64,000 nucleotides of DNA from AC-32 sp963746155 (GTDB lineage Bacteria; Actinomycetota; Thermoleophilia; Gaiellales; Gaiellaceae), in NCBI GenBank assembly GCA_963746155.1, contig CAVVAB010000012.1, positions 372,001 to 436,000 of the forward strand, in the 5' to 3' direction. Made by a program: the position numbers and the translations under genes. The stretch's first letter is position 1, and each line of letters opens with the position of its first letter. This document shows positions 24,244 to 33,406 of this stretch, piece by piece. The notes beneath the pieces were generated by a model. That model had not been told where the DNA came from. It saw nothing but the letters and a program-made list of their open reading frames with translations, and did no database searches.

Positions 24244-25776
24244 CTAGGAAACCGCCGCGACGATCTCTTCGCTCAGGCTCGGGAAGCCGCGGAGGAACTC
24301 CGCGCGCTCGGCCTTGAAGCGCTCGACCAGCGCGCGGTACTCGTCGCCGCGGCCCTGCTCCTCGTAGAGCTTTCGCGGCTGCAGGATCCCCTCGTCGTCG
24401 ATCCCCGGGATCGAGGTCGCGACGAGGTAGCCGAAGTCGGGGTCGCGTTCCCACTCGATCGTGTTCTCGGCGATCCCCTTCACGGCTGCCGAGGAATGCT
24501 TGATCCGCACCTTGCGCGAGCGCTCGTCGTCCTCGGGGCCGCCCACGCGGCCGGTGTTCATCACGTAGACCTCGAGCGGGTGCTCGGCGAGCAGTTCCAG
24601 GAAGCGGTTGCCCTGGAGGTCGTGCGGCATCGGGAAGAAGGGGTTCGTGCCGGGCACGCGCAGGAACTTGCCGGCCTCGTCCGCGCCGCCGGCGCTCGTG
24701 CCTGTCGTCTCGCCGAGCATGAAGAAGGCCGCTGCCTGCGGCCCCTCGAGCTTCGCGACGACGGGGACGATGTTCTCGTTCTTGTTCAGGACGAGCAGGA
24801 AGTGCGCCTCCTCGATCTCGTCGGCCGAGGCGGCCTCGATCACCCCGAACGGGAAGGTGGCGCGGCCGTTCGACGTGTAGTTCGTGTCGTAGAAGTCCGG
24901 CTCGTCTCCGTGCTGTGAGACATTCTCGAGGTAGGCGTCGGGCTGCGTGACCGCGCCGTAGATCGTCGGCTCGTCCTCGGGGTTCAGCCCGAACGTCTTC
25001 GCGAAGCAGCCGTTCTCGGTTGCGTAGACGCGGCCGTTCGGCATCCAAGCGACGAAGTCGTCCTGGACCGGCAGCGAGCCGTTCTGGCGCGTGAACGTGG
25101 TCGTCGTCTTCCCCGTGCCCGAGAGGCCGACGATCAGGCCGACGCGCTGGCCGCGCTCGGTCGGGATGATCTTGCAGCCCGCGTGCAGCGGGATCCCGCC
25201 CCGCTCGTAGACGAGCTTGTTCCACATCCGCAGGCCGCCCTTCTTCGACTCCCCGAAGTAATCCGAGTTGAGGACGCGTGTGACGCCCTGCTCGAGGTCG
25301 ACTGCGATCAGGCGGTCGTCGGGATATCCGTCGGCCTTCAGGTTCGGCGTGTAGATGACGGTCAGCTCGGGCTCGAGCTCCTCCCCCGCGGGCGAGAAGT
25401 AGAGCTGCTGCTGCATGCCCGCGATGTTGGCGTTGGCGGCCTCGATGTAGAGGCGCGCGGGCGTGCGGAACTCCGGGTTGTTCCCGATGTAGCCGTCCAC
25501 GACGACCATCTCCTGGCCGGCGATGTACTCGTCCTGGATCGCGGCCCAGCGCTCGCCCTCCTCGCGGGAGATCGCCTGGTTCTGGCCGTCGGGGTCATCG
25601 GTGACGATGAACGTCGAGCCCTTGGAGCGGTTCACGACCTCGGTCTGGACGTTGAGGTTCCCGTACCGCGTCGGCTGCGCGTTGGGCATGCGCGCCGCGA
25701 GCTCATGGAGCTCGTGGGGGGAAGGGTTGTCGATGACGGCGGCCGCCTCCGGCAGCCGGAACAGCATCCTGGCCAT
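24244..25776 (-). CDS. pckA: Phosphoenolpyruvate carboxykinase (ATP)
   Basis: Converts oxaloacetate and ATP to phosphoenolpyruvate, the gluconeogenic exit from the TCA cycle. The 510-residue protein carries the P-loop GLSGTGKTTTT (217-227), the kinase-2 and metal region QDDFVAWMPNGRVYATENGCFAKTFGL, RARLYIEAAN-like substrate residues in FRTPARLYIEAANANI and TNYTSNGRATFPFGV. This ATP-type form differs from the GTP-type usual in many actinobacteria. Start ATG 25776 has TATGCT at seven bases upstream. Confidence 0.92.
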   Translation of the reverse strand: MARMLFRLPEAAAVIDNPSPHELHELAARMPNAQPTRYGNLNVQTEVVNRSKGSTFIVTDDPDGQNQAISREEGERWAAIQDEYIAGQEMVVVDGYIGNNPEFRTPARLYIEAANANIAGMQQQLYFSPAGEELEPELTVIYTPNLKADGYPDDRLIAVDLEQGVTRVLNSDYFGESKKGGLRMWNKLVYERGGIPLHAGCKIIPTERGQRVGLIVGLSGTGKTTTTFTRQNGSLPVQDDFVAWMPNGRVYATENGCFAKTFGLNPEDEPTIYGAVTQPDAYLENVSQHGDEPDFYDTNYTSNGRATFPFGVIEAASADEIEEAHFLLVLNKNENIVPVVAKLEGPQAAAFFMLGETTGTSAGGADEAGKFLRVPGTNPFFPMPHDLQGNRFLELLAEHPLEVYVMNTGRVGGPEDDERSRKVRIKHSSAAVKGIAENTIEWERDPDFGYLVATSIPGIDDEGILQPRKLYEEQGRGDEYRALVERFKAERAEFLRGFPSLSEEIVAAVS

Positions 25777-25783
25777 CTAACGG

Positions 25784-25789
25784 AGCATA
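25784..25789 (-). promoter_or_regulatory. Leaderless-type -10 of pckA
   Basis: TATGCT on the minus strand, seven bases before ATG 25776. Confidence 0.6.
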
Positions 25790-25833
25790 CCCAGGTGCGC
25801 GCGAAACCAGGGCCCTCTGCACAATTGAACTCG

Positions 25834-26202
25834 GTGAAGATCGCGCGGCGTGACCGGCTCTGGCTCGTGGTGCTGCTCGGCGCAGTTGCGGTGGCGCTGT
25901 TCCCGTGGACCGCGTACCTCAGCACGACGCTCCCCGAGCGGCATCTGGCGAGCCACTGGGATGTGGCGTGGATCGGGTTCGACCTCTTCCTCGCGGTGAC
26001 GCTGGGCGCGACGGTGCTCGCGCTCGCGCCGATCGCGGTTCCTGCCCCTGGTCGCCACCATCGCCGGGACCGCGCTCCTCTGCGACGCGTGGTTCGACGC
26101 GATCACCGCGCATCCGGGCAGCGAGCGCGCTTGGGCCCTCTCGGAGGCGCTCGTCGTCGAGCTTCCACTGGCGGCGCTCTGCTTCTGGTTGTCGCTGCCT
26201 AG
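25834..26202 (+). CDS. Small four-helix membrane protein; apparent frameshift
   Basis: GTG 25834 begins VKIARRDRLWLVVLLGAVAV and gives two hydrophobic helices (to about residue 66). Dropping one base near 26036 joins a second frame (FLPLVATIAGTALLCDAWFD, then LPLAALCFWLSLPS) with two more helices. The corrected protein is about 120 residues. The end is uncertain: the second frame runs to 26323, while a TAG at 26200 would match the convergent stop. ACAATT lies seven bases before GTG. The family is not recognised with confidence. Confidence 0.5.
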   Translation: MKIARRDRLWLVVLLGAVAVALFPWTAYLSTTLPERHLASHWDVAWIGFDLFLAVTLGATVLALAPIAVPAPGRHHRRDRAPLRRVVRRDHRASGQRARLGPLGGARRRASTGGALLLVVAA

Positions 26203-28145
26203 CGGCCCGGCTTCGGAAGCTGTCCCTCGGCCCACAGCGCAGCAAGCCCGACGCGCGGGAGTGTCGTCAGGCGCTCCAGCATCAGGTAGCGAGGCTCCCA
26301 GCGCGGGAAGAACTTCGCGTTGAAGCGGTAGAGCCGCTCGATCTGGAAGACCGCATCCGCGGCGAGGAGCACGCGTCCAAGAAGGCGCTCGGCCCGGTCG
26401 CGAGGCTCGTGGATGAAGCGCGCGAAGGCGGCGAAGTTGAGCGAGACCTCCTCGACTCCACGATCACGGAGCAACTCGATGCCCCGGGCCACGAGAAACT
26501 CCGTCAGCCCGTTGGGCGTGTCGGCGTCGCGCCGCATGAGCGACAGCGACGCAGCCGCCCGGCCGTAGCTCGGCGCGAAGTGGAGGAACCCGCGAATCCG
26601 CTCGTCGGCGTCGAGGCCCAGCACGACGAGGCTGTCGCCGTGATCCTCTCGACGCAGCCCGTCGAGCGACATCGCGAAGCCGCGCTCCGGTTTGCCCTGT
26701 CGCCAGCCGTGGCTGACCGCCGCGAGCTCGGCAAGCTCGTCGTCGCAGAGCTCGGACAGCCTCCGCAGGCACGCCGTGTATCCCTGCCTCTCGAGCCGCG
26801 AGACCGACTGCCTGACCTTGCGGATGGGGCGGCCGTCGAGCGAGAAGCGCGCGGTGTCGACCACCGCCTCGTCGCCGAGGTAGATGGAGCGCAGGCCGAG
26901 GTCCTGCCAGAGCGGGAGGAGCTGCCTGCCGGCTCCGAGTGCGGCGACGGGCAGGCCGCGCTGGGATGCGAACGCGTGCAGCCGCCGCAGGAGATCGGGC
27001 AGCGCATCGGCAGGGCCGACCGGGTCGCCCGAGACCAGCAGCACTCCCGCTTCGACGCGGTAGCCGAGGAACGCCCGTCCGTCCGATCCGAAGAGGTAGT
27101 GCTGGTCTTGGCGGAGCTTGAAATAGGCCAGCGTGTCCGAGCCGTGACTGCGCACCAGCGCACCTGCGGCCAGGCGGCTGTTCGCGTCGGGGAACAGGCG
27201 TGGAGCGGCGAGGGGCCGAAAGAGGAGATACGCGCACCAGGCAAGCGCTATCAGGCCGGTAACGCCGATGGCCTCGTCGAGATGCGCCAGCTCGTCCCGG
27301 AACCGCAAGGGCCCCTGCTGCCACAGGAAGGCGTCGCCGGTCTCGCGGGCAACCGTGATCAGCCCGGCGTTGCCGTGCGTCGCGAGCCACACGCCGATGC
27401 CGCAGAGGACGGCAACCGTTCCGGCGAGCAGGGGGACGCGGCGGAGCGCCACGCGCATGGTGTCGGGATCGTGGCGGACGTAGAACGAGCCGCGTCCGAG
27501 CCAGAGGACGGTTGCGGCGGCGGCGCTTCCGGAGGCAGCTTCTAGGTCGAGCCCTTTGAGCAGGTCGAGCGCGGTCAGGCCCATCAGGAGCACGAGCGCG
27601 AGCCGGAGCGCCGACTGGCGGCGCCGCCAGAGGTACGGAGCTGTCACGAGGAGCAGGAGCGAGGTCGGGACGGCTGCGGCGTGGGAGATCTTCAATCCTT
27701 CGAGCGGCTCCACGCCGAGGAGCAGATGGTTCCGCCACGCGATGTTCGGCCTGACCGCCGCGGCGAGGTTGACGAAGCCCGCGAGCACCGCGGTCAGCGC
27801 AACGAGCTTCGGCAGCGGGTCGGCCCGCTGGACAGCGCGCAGCGGGAGCGGCTCCATGTGCAGGCCGAGACGCCACGCCGCGGAGTCGCGCTTGGAAGGC
27901 ACGAGGTCGCGCCAGTCCTTCACGATCAGGAGAACCCCTGCAGACGCCAAGGCCAACGTGCCGAATCCGCTCCCCGCGTGGTCGAGCAAGGCGGCCGAGC
28001 CGAGCGCCAGGAGGATGGCGAGGCCGAGGTGCCATTCGTGCACCCGGGTGCCGAGCACGTACACGCGTGGCCCCAACCGATGACGCTCGATCCGCAGCAC
28101 GACCCTCGCCTTCACGATAGCGCCGACCGGGGACCGCGCCCACAC
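26199..28145 (-). CDS. Lysylphosphatidylglycerol synthase-like membrane protein (MprF C-terminal/DUF2156 type)
   Basis: A 648-residue protein. The first 320 residues hold about seven hydrophobic segments. The soluble C-terminal half (about 330-640) is the DUF2156/MprF aminoacyltransferase domain: DTLAYFKLRQDQHYLFGSDGRAFLGYRVEAGVLLVSGDPVG, GGxRP-like FSLDGRPIRKVRQSVSRLERQG and ELLRDRGVEEVSLNFAAFARF near the end. Such enzymes move lysine (or alanine) from tRNA to phosphatidylglycerol, reducing the negative surface charge. PgsA at 5767-6312 makes the lipid acceptor. ATG 28145 is taken; GTG 28115 is an alternative. Confidence 0.78.
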   Translation of the reverse strand: MWARSPVGAIVKARVVLRIERHRLGPRVYVLGTRVHEWHLGLAILLALGSAALLDHAGSGFGTLALASAGVLLIVKDWRDLVPSKRDSAAWRLGLHMEPLPLRAVQRADPLPKLVALTAVLAGFVNLAAAVRPNIAWRNHLLLGVEPLEGLKISHAAAVPTSLLLLVTAPYLWRRRQSALRLALVLLMGLTALDLLKGLDLEAASGSAAAATVLWLGRGSFYVRHDPDTMRVALRRVPLLAGTVAVLCGIGVWLATHGNAGLITVARETGDAFLWQQGPLRFRDELAHLDEAIGVTGLIALAWCAYLLFRPLAAPRLFPDANSRLAAGALVRSHGSDTLAYFKLRQDQHYLFGSDGRAFLGYRVEAGVLLVSGDPVGPADALPDLLRRLHAFASQRGLPVAALGAGRQLLPLWQDLGLRSIYLGDEAVVDTARFSLDGRPIRKVRQSVSRLERQGYTACLRRLSELCDDELAELAAVSHGWRQGKPERGFAMSLDGLRREDHGDSLVVLGLDADERIRGFLHFAPSYGRAAASLSLMRRDADTPNGLTEFLVARGIELLRDRGVEEVSLNFAAFARFIHEPRDRAERLLGRVLLAADAVFQIERLYRFNAKFFPRWEPRYLMLERLTTLPRVGLAALWAEGQLPKPGR

Positions 28146-28180
28146 ATCAATCGAACAGGTGTAGGCCGGCCTCGATCCGA

Positions 28181-28186
28181 TAGCGT
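28181..28186 (+). promoter_or_regulatory. Leaderless-type -10 of the sdh operon
   Basis: TAGCGT is followed by nine bases and GTG 28196. ATG 28205 is an in-frame alternative start. Confidence 0.5.
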
Positions 28187-28195
28187 CCGTAGGCA

Positions 28196-29878
28196 GTGGA
28201 AGCGATGCACGATGTGCTCGTGGTCGGGGCCGGCTGCGCGGGAATGCGCGCGGCGATCGAAGCGCACGACGCGGGCGCCGACGTCGCTCTGATCTCCAAG
28301 ATCCACCCCGTTCGCAGCCACTCCGGCGCGGCCGAGGGCGGGATCAACGCAGCACTTGGCAACGCCTCCGAGGACGACCCCGAGAAGCACTCCTTCGACA
28401 CGGTGAAGGGCTCCGACTATCTTGGCGATCAGGACGCGATCGAGATCCTCTGCACCGAGGCGCCCGACGACGTCTACCAGCTGGAGAACTGGGGAGCCGT
28501 GTTCTCGCGCACGGAGGACGGCCGGATCGCGCAGCGCCCGTTCGGAGCGGCAGGCGAGCCTCGCACCGCCTACGCGGCCGACATCACCGGCCACGTGCTG
28601 GTGCACGTCCTCTACGAGCAGGTGATGAAGCGCGACCTCAAGGTCTACGAGGAGTACTTCGTCTGGAAGCTGGTCGAGCACGAGGACCGCTGCCAGGGCG
28701 TGATCGCCTGGAACCTGCTCGACGGCGGCCTCGCCTCGATCGGCGCGAAGACGGTCATCCTGGCGACGGGCGGCGCCGGCCGGCTCTACACGGGCACGAC
28801 GAACGCCTACGCGTGCACGGGCGACGGGATGGCCCAGGCGCTGCGCGTCGGCGTGGCGCTCGAGGACATGGAGATGATGCAGTTCCATCCGACCACGCTC
28901 GCGCCGACGGGAGTGCTGATCACCGAAGGCTGCCGCGGCGAGGGCGCGTATCTGCTCAACTCGGAGGGCAAGCGCTTCCTCGAGCGCTACGCGCCGAACG
29001 CGATGGAGCTTGCGTCGCGCGACGTCATCTCCCGCGCCGAGCAGACGGAGATCGACGAGGGCCGAGGCGTCGACGGCAACGTCCTGCTCGACCTGCGACA
29101 CCTCGGCGCGGAGAAGATCCTGGAGCGTCTGCACGGAACGCGTGAGCTGTCGATGGTCTTCGCCGGCGTCGACCCGATCTACGACCCGATCCCGGTCAGG
29201 CCGGGAGCCCACTACCACATGGGCGGCGTCGACACGGACGTCTGGGGACAGACGGCGCTCGAGGGCCTCTACGCGGCGGGCGAGTGCGCCTGCGTCTCCG
29301 TTCACGGCGCGAACCGCCTCGGGGGCAACGCGCTGATGGAGACGATCACGTTCGGCAAGCGCGCGGGCGCCCATGCGGCCGACTACGCGCTCTCGCACAC
29401 GACGGTCGAGGTGCCGGCTGCGCTGGAGACCGACACCGAGCGCGAGCTGCGGGAGCTGCTCGACCGAAGCGACGGCGAGCGGCCCTGGTCGATCCGGAAC
29501 GAGCTCGCCGAGACGATGCACGTGAACTTCGGGGTCTTCCGGCGCGATGACCAGATGCGCAAGCAGGGCGAGATCGTCGACTCGCTGCGCGAGCGTTTCG
29601 AGCGGGTCGTCGTCGAGGACAAGGGCGAGGTGTTCAACAACGACCTCACGCAGGCGCTCGAGCTCGGCTTTCTGCTCGAGCTCGCGTCGTGCATGGTCGT
29701 CGCCGGGATCGAGCGCAAGGAGAGCCGCGGCGCCCACGCGCGGCCGCACGACTACCCGGACCGCGACGACGAGAACTACCTGCGCCACACGATCGTCACC
29801 TGGCAGGACGGCGCTCCCAGGCTGAACTGGAAGCCGGTCACGATGACGAAGTGGAAGCCGATGGAGCGGACTTACTGA
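28196..29878 (+). CDS. sdhA: Succinate dehydrogenase/fumarate reductase flavoprotein subunit
   Basis: A 560-residue FAD subunit. DVLVVGAGCAGMRAAIEA is the dinucleotide fold; HPVRSHSGAAEGGINAALG holds the covalent-FAD His (H42). TTLAPTGVLITEGCRGEGA and ANRLGGNALMETITFGKRAG are the active-site and FAD-closing motifs. The C-terminus has the family RGAHARPHDYPDRDDENYLRH. It oxidises succinate in the TCA cycle. The next gene starts inside its stop codon (TGATG), so the operon is tightly coupled. Confidence 0.93.
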   Translation: MEAMHDVLVVGAGCAGMRAAIEAHDAGADVALISKIHPVRSHSGAAEGGINAALGNASEDDPEKHSFDTVKGSDYLGDQDAIEILCTEAPDDVYQLENWGAVFSRTEDGRIAQRPFGAAGEPRTAYAADITGHVLVHVLYEQVMKRDLKVYEEYFVWKLVEHEDRCQGVIAWNLLDGGLASIGAKTVILATGGAGRLYTGTTNAYACTGDGMAQALRVGVALEDMEMMQFHPTTLAPTGVLITEGCRGEGAYLLNSEGKRFLERYAPNAMELASRDVISRAEQTEIDEGRGVDGNVLLDLRHLGAEKILERLHGTRELSMVFAGVDPIYDPIPVRPGAHYHMGGVDTDVWGQTALEGLYAAGECACVSVHGANRLGGNALMETITFGKRAGAHAADYALSHTTVEVPAALETDTERELRELLDRSDGERPWSIRNELAETMHVNFGVFRRDDQMRKQGEIVDSLRERFERVVVEDKGEVFNNDLTQALELGFLLELASCMVVAGIERKESRGAHARPHDYPDRDDENYLRHTIVTWQDGAPRLNWKPVTMTKWKPMERTY

Positions 29879-30669
29879 TGGCCCGCGTTGCCGTCGGCTC
29901 GCTCGCGCTCGTGTTCGTGCTTGCCGGCTGCGGCGGCGGCGGGGGAGGCGAGTCGCTCTCGGCGAAGCAGATCGCGTCGGCCGCGCAGAAGACGTCGAGC
30001 AAGGGGAGCCTCGAGGCCGATTTCACGATCTCGGGCTCCGGTGTCGCGAGCAGCGGGAGTGGGGTCTTCAACACCGGCGACGGGACCTCGGGCCAGCTGA
30101 AGATGATCGTCCACTCCGCCAACGGCCAGTTCACCGTCGACACGGTCAGCACCGGGAACGTGCTCTACATGCGCTCGCCCGCGCTTCAGCAGTTCGGGCT
30201 GTCTCGGGAGAAGCAGTGGCTGAAGCTCGACCTCGCACGGCTCGCGAGCCAGCGCGGCGTCGACCTCGGCGGGCTGCTCAACGCCAACCCGAACCCCACG
30301 AGCGCGCTCGGGCACCTGCTCGGCTCGGGCGGCGAGGCCAAGAAGCTCGGCACGGCACGCGTACGCGGCGTCGACACGACGCACTACCGGGTCACCGTCA
30401 ACCTCGATCAGGCGGCCTCCGCCTCGAGCGGGAGTGTCCGGAAGTCGCTCGAGAGCGCGCTCAAGGCGAGCGGGCGGAAGACGGAGCCGTTCGACGTCTG
30501 GGTCGACCACAACGGGCTCGTTCGCAAAGTCAGCTACACGCAAGGAGCAAATGGAACGCCGGGGCCCGTGATTACGATGGAGTTCCACGACTTCGGTCCG
30601 CACGTGGCGATCACGCCGCCGCCGAAGGACTCGGTCGTGGACATGCAGCAGGTTCTCCAAGGGGGCTGA
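29878..30669 (+). CDS. LppX/LprG-like lipoprotein inside the sdh operon
   Basis: A 263-residue lipoprotein with lipobox LVFVLAGCG, so the cysteine is expected to be lipidated. A glycine run and a beta-rich region follow (SLEADFTISGSGVASSGSGVF; TVDTVSTGNVLYMRSP; RGVDTTHYRVTVNLDQ; FDVWVDHNGLVRKVSYTQ). This is the LolA/LppX half-barrel pattern that carries lipids or senses hydrophobic ligands. It sits between sdhA (one-base overlap) and sdhB (one-base gap). That is unusual, since sdhA and sdhB are normally adjacent. Confidence 0.8.
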   Translation: MARVAVGSLALVFVLAGCGGGGGGESLSAKQIASAAQKTSSKGSLEADFTISGSGVASSGSGVFNTGDGTSGQLKMIVHSANGQFTVDTVSTGNVLYMRSPALQQFGLSREKQWLKLDLARLASQRGVDLGGLLNANPNPTSALGHLLGSGGEAKKLGTARVRGVDTTHYRVTVNLDQAASASSGSVRKSLESALKASGRKTEPFDVWVDHNGLVRKVSYTQGANGTPGPVITMEFHDFGPHVAITPPPKDSVVDMQQVLQGG

Positions 30670-30670
30670 T

Positions 30671-31705
30671 TTGGACGTCGCGCTCAAGATCTGGCGGTTC
30701 GACCCGGAGTCCGGCGAGAAGGCGCTGCGCGAGTACGAGGTCGACGCGCCGGAGTGGGCCTGCCTCCTCGACGTCCTCGACCTGATCAAGGACAAGCACG
30801 ACGGCACGCTCGCGTACCGCAAGAGCTGCCGCATGATGATCTGCGGCTCCTGCGGGATGAGGATGGACGGCCGTGCGGTGCTCGCCTGCAAGGAGCGGAT
30901 GAAGCCGATCGCCGACGCGGGGCACGTTCCCGTGATCTCGGCAATGGGGAACATGCCCGTGCTCAAGGACCTCGTCGTCGACATGGCGCCCTTCTGGAGC
31001 AAGATCCGCGCGGTCAAGCCCTGGCTCGACCCCGGCTACGACGAGGTCGCCGAGAAGGAGCGGATCGTCTCCCAGCAGGAGATGAACGCAATCCACAAAG
31101 AAGCCCTTTGCATCATGTGCGGCTGCTGCGTCTCCGAGTGCAACTCGATGGAGTCCGACCCGGAGTTCCTCGGGCCTGCCGCGTTGGCGAAGGGCTTCCG
31201 GTTCGTCGGCGACGCGCGCGACCACGCCGACGTCGAGCGGCTCAACGAGCTCAACGAGGAGCACGGGATCTGGGACTGCACGCGCTGCTACTTCTGCAAT
31301 GAGCGCTGCCCGAAGGGCGTCGACCCGCGCGACGCGATCGCCAAGCTCGGCGCCGAGTCGATCAAGCAGGGGATCGACCACGACATGGGCGCGAAGCACG
31401 CGAAATGGTTCGTCCGCTCGGCCGAGACGACCGGCTGGCTGCGGGAGACCGAGCTCGTGCCGAAGACGCAGGGGATCCTCGAGGCGATCAAGCAGACCGG
31501 GTTCGCGCTCAGGCTCGCGCGGCGCGGCAAGGTCCCGCCGCCGTTCCCGCCGCACGTCGCCAAGGACGTGAAGGAGGCCCGCCAGCTTCGCGAGCTCGTG
31601 AAGGAGCAGGGCCGCGAGGGCGCGCTCGGGATCATCCAGGGCGAGCATGCTCTCAGCAGGATCGAGTTCCAGCAGGAGTCCGAGGAGCGGGAGGCGGAGT
31701 CGTGA
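30671..31705 (+). CDS. sdhB: Succinate dehydrogenase iron-sulfur subunit (long form)
   Basis: A 344-residue Fe-S subunit with TTG start. The [2Fe-2S] cysteines are C53, C58, C61 and C73 (RKSCRMMICGSCGM ... LAC). Two further clusters are ligated by CIMCGCCVSEC and CTRCYFCNERCPKG. About 100 residues beyond the usual SdhB end (VPKTQGILEAIKQTGFALRLARRG onward) are present, including a charged C-terminal tail. That extension is common in archaeal/type-E-like enzymes partnered by CCG-domain proteins, such as the next gene. Confidence 0.9.
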   Translation: MDVALKIWRFDPESGEKALREYEVDAPEWACLLDVLDLIKDKHDGTLAYRKSCRMMICGSCGMRMDGRAVLACKERMKPIADAGHVPVISAMGNMPVLKDLVVDMAPFWSKIRAVKPWLDPGYDEVAEKERIVSQQEMNAIHKEALCIMCGCCVSECNSMESDPEFLGPAALAKGFRFVGDARDHADVERLNELNEEHGIWDCTRCYFCNERCPKGVDPRDAIAKLGAESIKQGIDHDMGAKHAKWFVRSAETTGWLRETELVPKTQGILEAIKQTGFALRLARRGKVPPPFPPHVAKDVKEARQLRELVKEQGREGALGIIQGEHALSRIEFQQESEEREAES

Positions 31706-32586
31706 GGAAGGTCGCGTACTACACGGGCTGCCTCGCGGCGCTCTCGGCGAAGGAGCTCAACAGCTCGACGAAGGCGCTGGCGCCGAAGGTCGGGCTCGAG
31801 CTCGTCGAGCTGGAGTCGGTCACCTGCTGCGGCGCAGGCGACATCCACGAGGCCGAGCCTGATTACTACCTCCACCTGAACGCGCGGATCCTCGCCTATG
31901 CCGAGGAGACCGGCTGCGACACGCTGCTGACGATCTGCAACGTCTGCACGCTCAACCTGCGCCAGGCGAACTTCCAGCTGCAGAACGACCCCGACCTGCT
32001 CGCGCGCGTCAACGTCAACCTCGAGACGGTCGGCGCGCCGCCGTACTCGGGCGCAGTCGAGGTCAAGCACCTGCTCTGGCTGATCGCCGAGGGCGACGGC
32101 TACGAGCGGCTCAAGCAGGTCGCGCACAAGGGCCTGAAGGGTCTCCGCGTGGCGCCGTTCTACGGCTGCCAGATCCTGCGGCCGTCCAAGATCCTCGGCT
32201 TCGAGGATCCCGACAAGCCGTGGTCGCTCGAGGCGATCATCGAGGCCTGTGGCGGCGAGCCGATCGACTATCCGGCGAAGATCAAGTGCTGCGGCTTCCC
32301 GATCATCCAGGCACGCGAGGACGTCGCGCTCGGGGAGCTGATCCAGCCGATCGAGCAGGCGACCGAGGCGGGCGCTGACGCGATGGTCACCCCGTGCCCG
32401 CTGTGCCACCTCTCGCTCGACGCGTGGCAGCTGAAGCTGCGGCAGCAGACCGGGAAGGACTTCGCGATGCCGATCCTGCACCTCTCGCAGCTGATCGGCG
32501 TTGCCGCCGGCCTCGAGGAGTCCGAGCTGAAGTTCAAGCGGCACGTCATCTCGGTCGGCCCGGTCATCGAGAAGCTCGAGGCGTAG
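31702..32586 (+). CDS. CCG-domain protein (HdrB/SdhE-type), probable third subunit of succinate dehydrogenase
   Basis: A 294-residue protein starting at GTG 31702, overlapping the sdhB stop (GTGA). It begins VRKVAYYTGCLAALSAKEL and carries two cysteine-rich CCG motifs (VTCCGAGD; IKCCGFP) plus TICNVCTLNL and TPCPLCHLSLDAW. This is the heterodisulfide reductase subunit B fold that binds an unusual Fe-S cluster. In type E succinate dehydrogenases this protein replaces the haem membrane subunits. No SdhC or SdhD follows here, so the sequence supports a type E-like complex. Confidence 0.85.
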   Translation: MRKVAYYTGCLAALSAKELNSSTKALAPKVGLELVELESVTCCGAGDIHEAEPDYYLHLNARILAYAEETGCDTLLTICNVCTLNLRQANFQLQNDPDLLARVNVNLETVGAPPYSGAVEVKHLLWLIAEGDGYERLKQVAHKGLKGLRVAPFYGCQILRPSKILGFEDPDKPWSLEAIIEACGGEPIDYPAKIKCCGFPIIQAREDVALGELIQPIEQATEAGADAMVTPCPLCHLSLDAWQLKLRQQTGKDFAMPILHLSQLIGVAAGLEESELKFKRHVISVGPVIEKLEA

Positions 32587-32589
32587 CCC

Positions 32590-33406
32590 TTGAGAGCCGT
32601 ACGGCTCGGAGCCGCCGCAGCGGCGGCCGGGCTGGCGTGGGGTCATTTCGAGGCAGGGTGGGTCCGGCTCGACACGCTCGCCTGCCCGCTGCCCGGGCTC
32701 CCGCCCGAGCTGGAAGGCCTGCGGATCGCGCACCTGTCCGACTTCCACCTCGGCTTTCCGTCGCGTGGGCGCGTCGCCGTCGCGCGGGCCGTCGACTGGG
32801 TCGCGGAGCGGCAGCCCGACCTGACGATGATCAGCGGCGACCTGCTGTCGCGCCGCTCTGGAGAGGCCGAGCTCCGGTCGATGCTCGCGCGGATGCCGAA
32901 CTGCTTCGCCGTGCTCGGCAACCACGACTTCGCGCTCACTCGCGACCCGTTCTCGCACCCGGCGGACGTCGTCGACCTCGAGCCGGCGACCCTCCTCACC
33001 GACGACTCGCGCACGATCGAGCTGAGGGGGAAGCGCGTGCAGATCGTCGGCGTCGACCCGCGCTCGTACCGCCGCAAGCTGGCGCGCGCCGGAGGCGCTC
33101 GCGGACCCGGCTGCCGACCTGCGGATCCTGCTCTGCCACTTCCCGGAAGTGATCGACCGGCTCCCGGCGGGTGCGTTCGACCTCGTGCTTTCGGGCCACC
33201 TGCACGCCGGCCAGATCTGCGTCCCGTGGCCGGGCGGCCGCCTGCGGCTGGCGCACACCCACTGGACGTACATCCGCGGCCTCTACCACCGGCCCGCGGC
33301 GACGCTGCACCTCTCGGCGGGGCTGGGAACGACATTTGTCCCGTTTCGCTTCCTCGCGCGCCCGGAGGCGACCGAGCTGATCTTAGGAGGGGTTGATCGA
33401 GCCTAG
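32590..33406 (+). CDS. Metallophosphoesterase; apparent frameshift
   Basis: A calcineurin-like phosphatase. Seen: HLSDFHLGFPSRGR (metal-binding D-x-H), MISGDLLSRR, VLGNHDFALT and, in a second frame, ILLCHFPEV and LSGHLHAGQICVP. Dropping one base near 33095 joins the frames as EALADPAADLRILLCHFPEV. About 270 residues, with a short hydrophobic N-terminus (RLGAAAAAAGLAWG) that may anchor it. TTG 32590 begins three bases after the previous stop, so it probably belongs to the sdh transcript. The substrate is unknown. Confidence 0.8.

Noticed and set aside
26464..28143. A 559-codon minus-strand frame overlapping the lysyltransferase-like gene.
   Set aside because: It is out of frame with the conserved MprF-type domain and has Arg/Pro-rich shadow composition.
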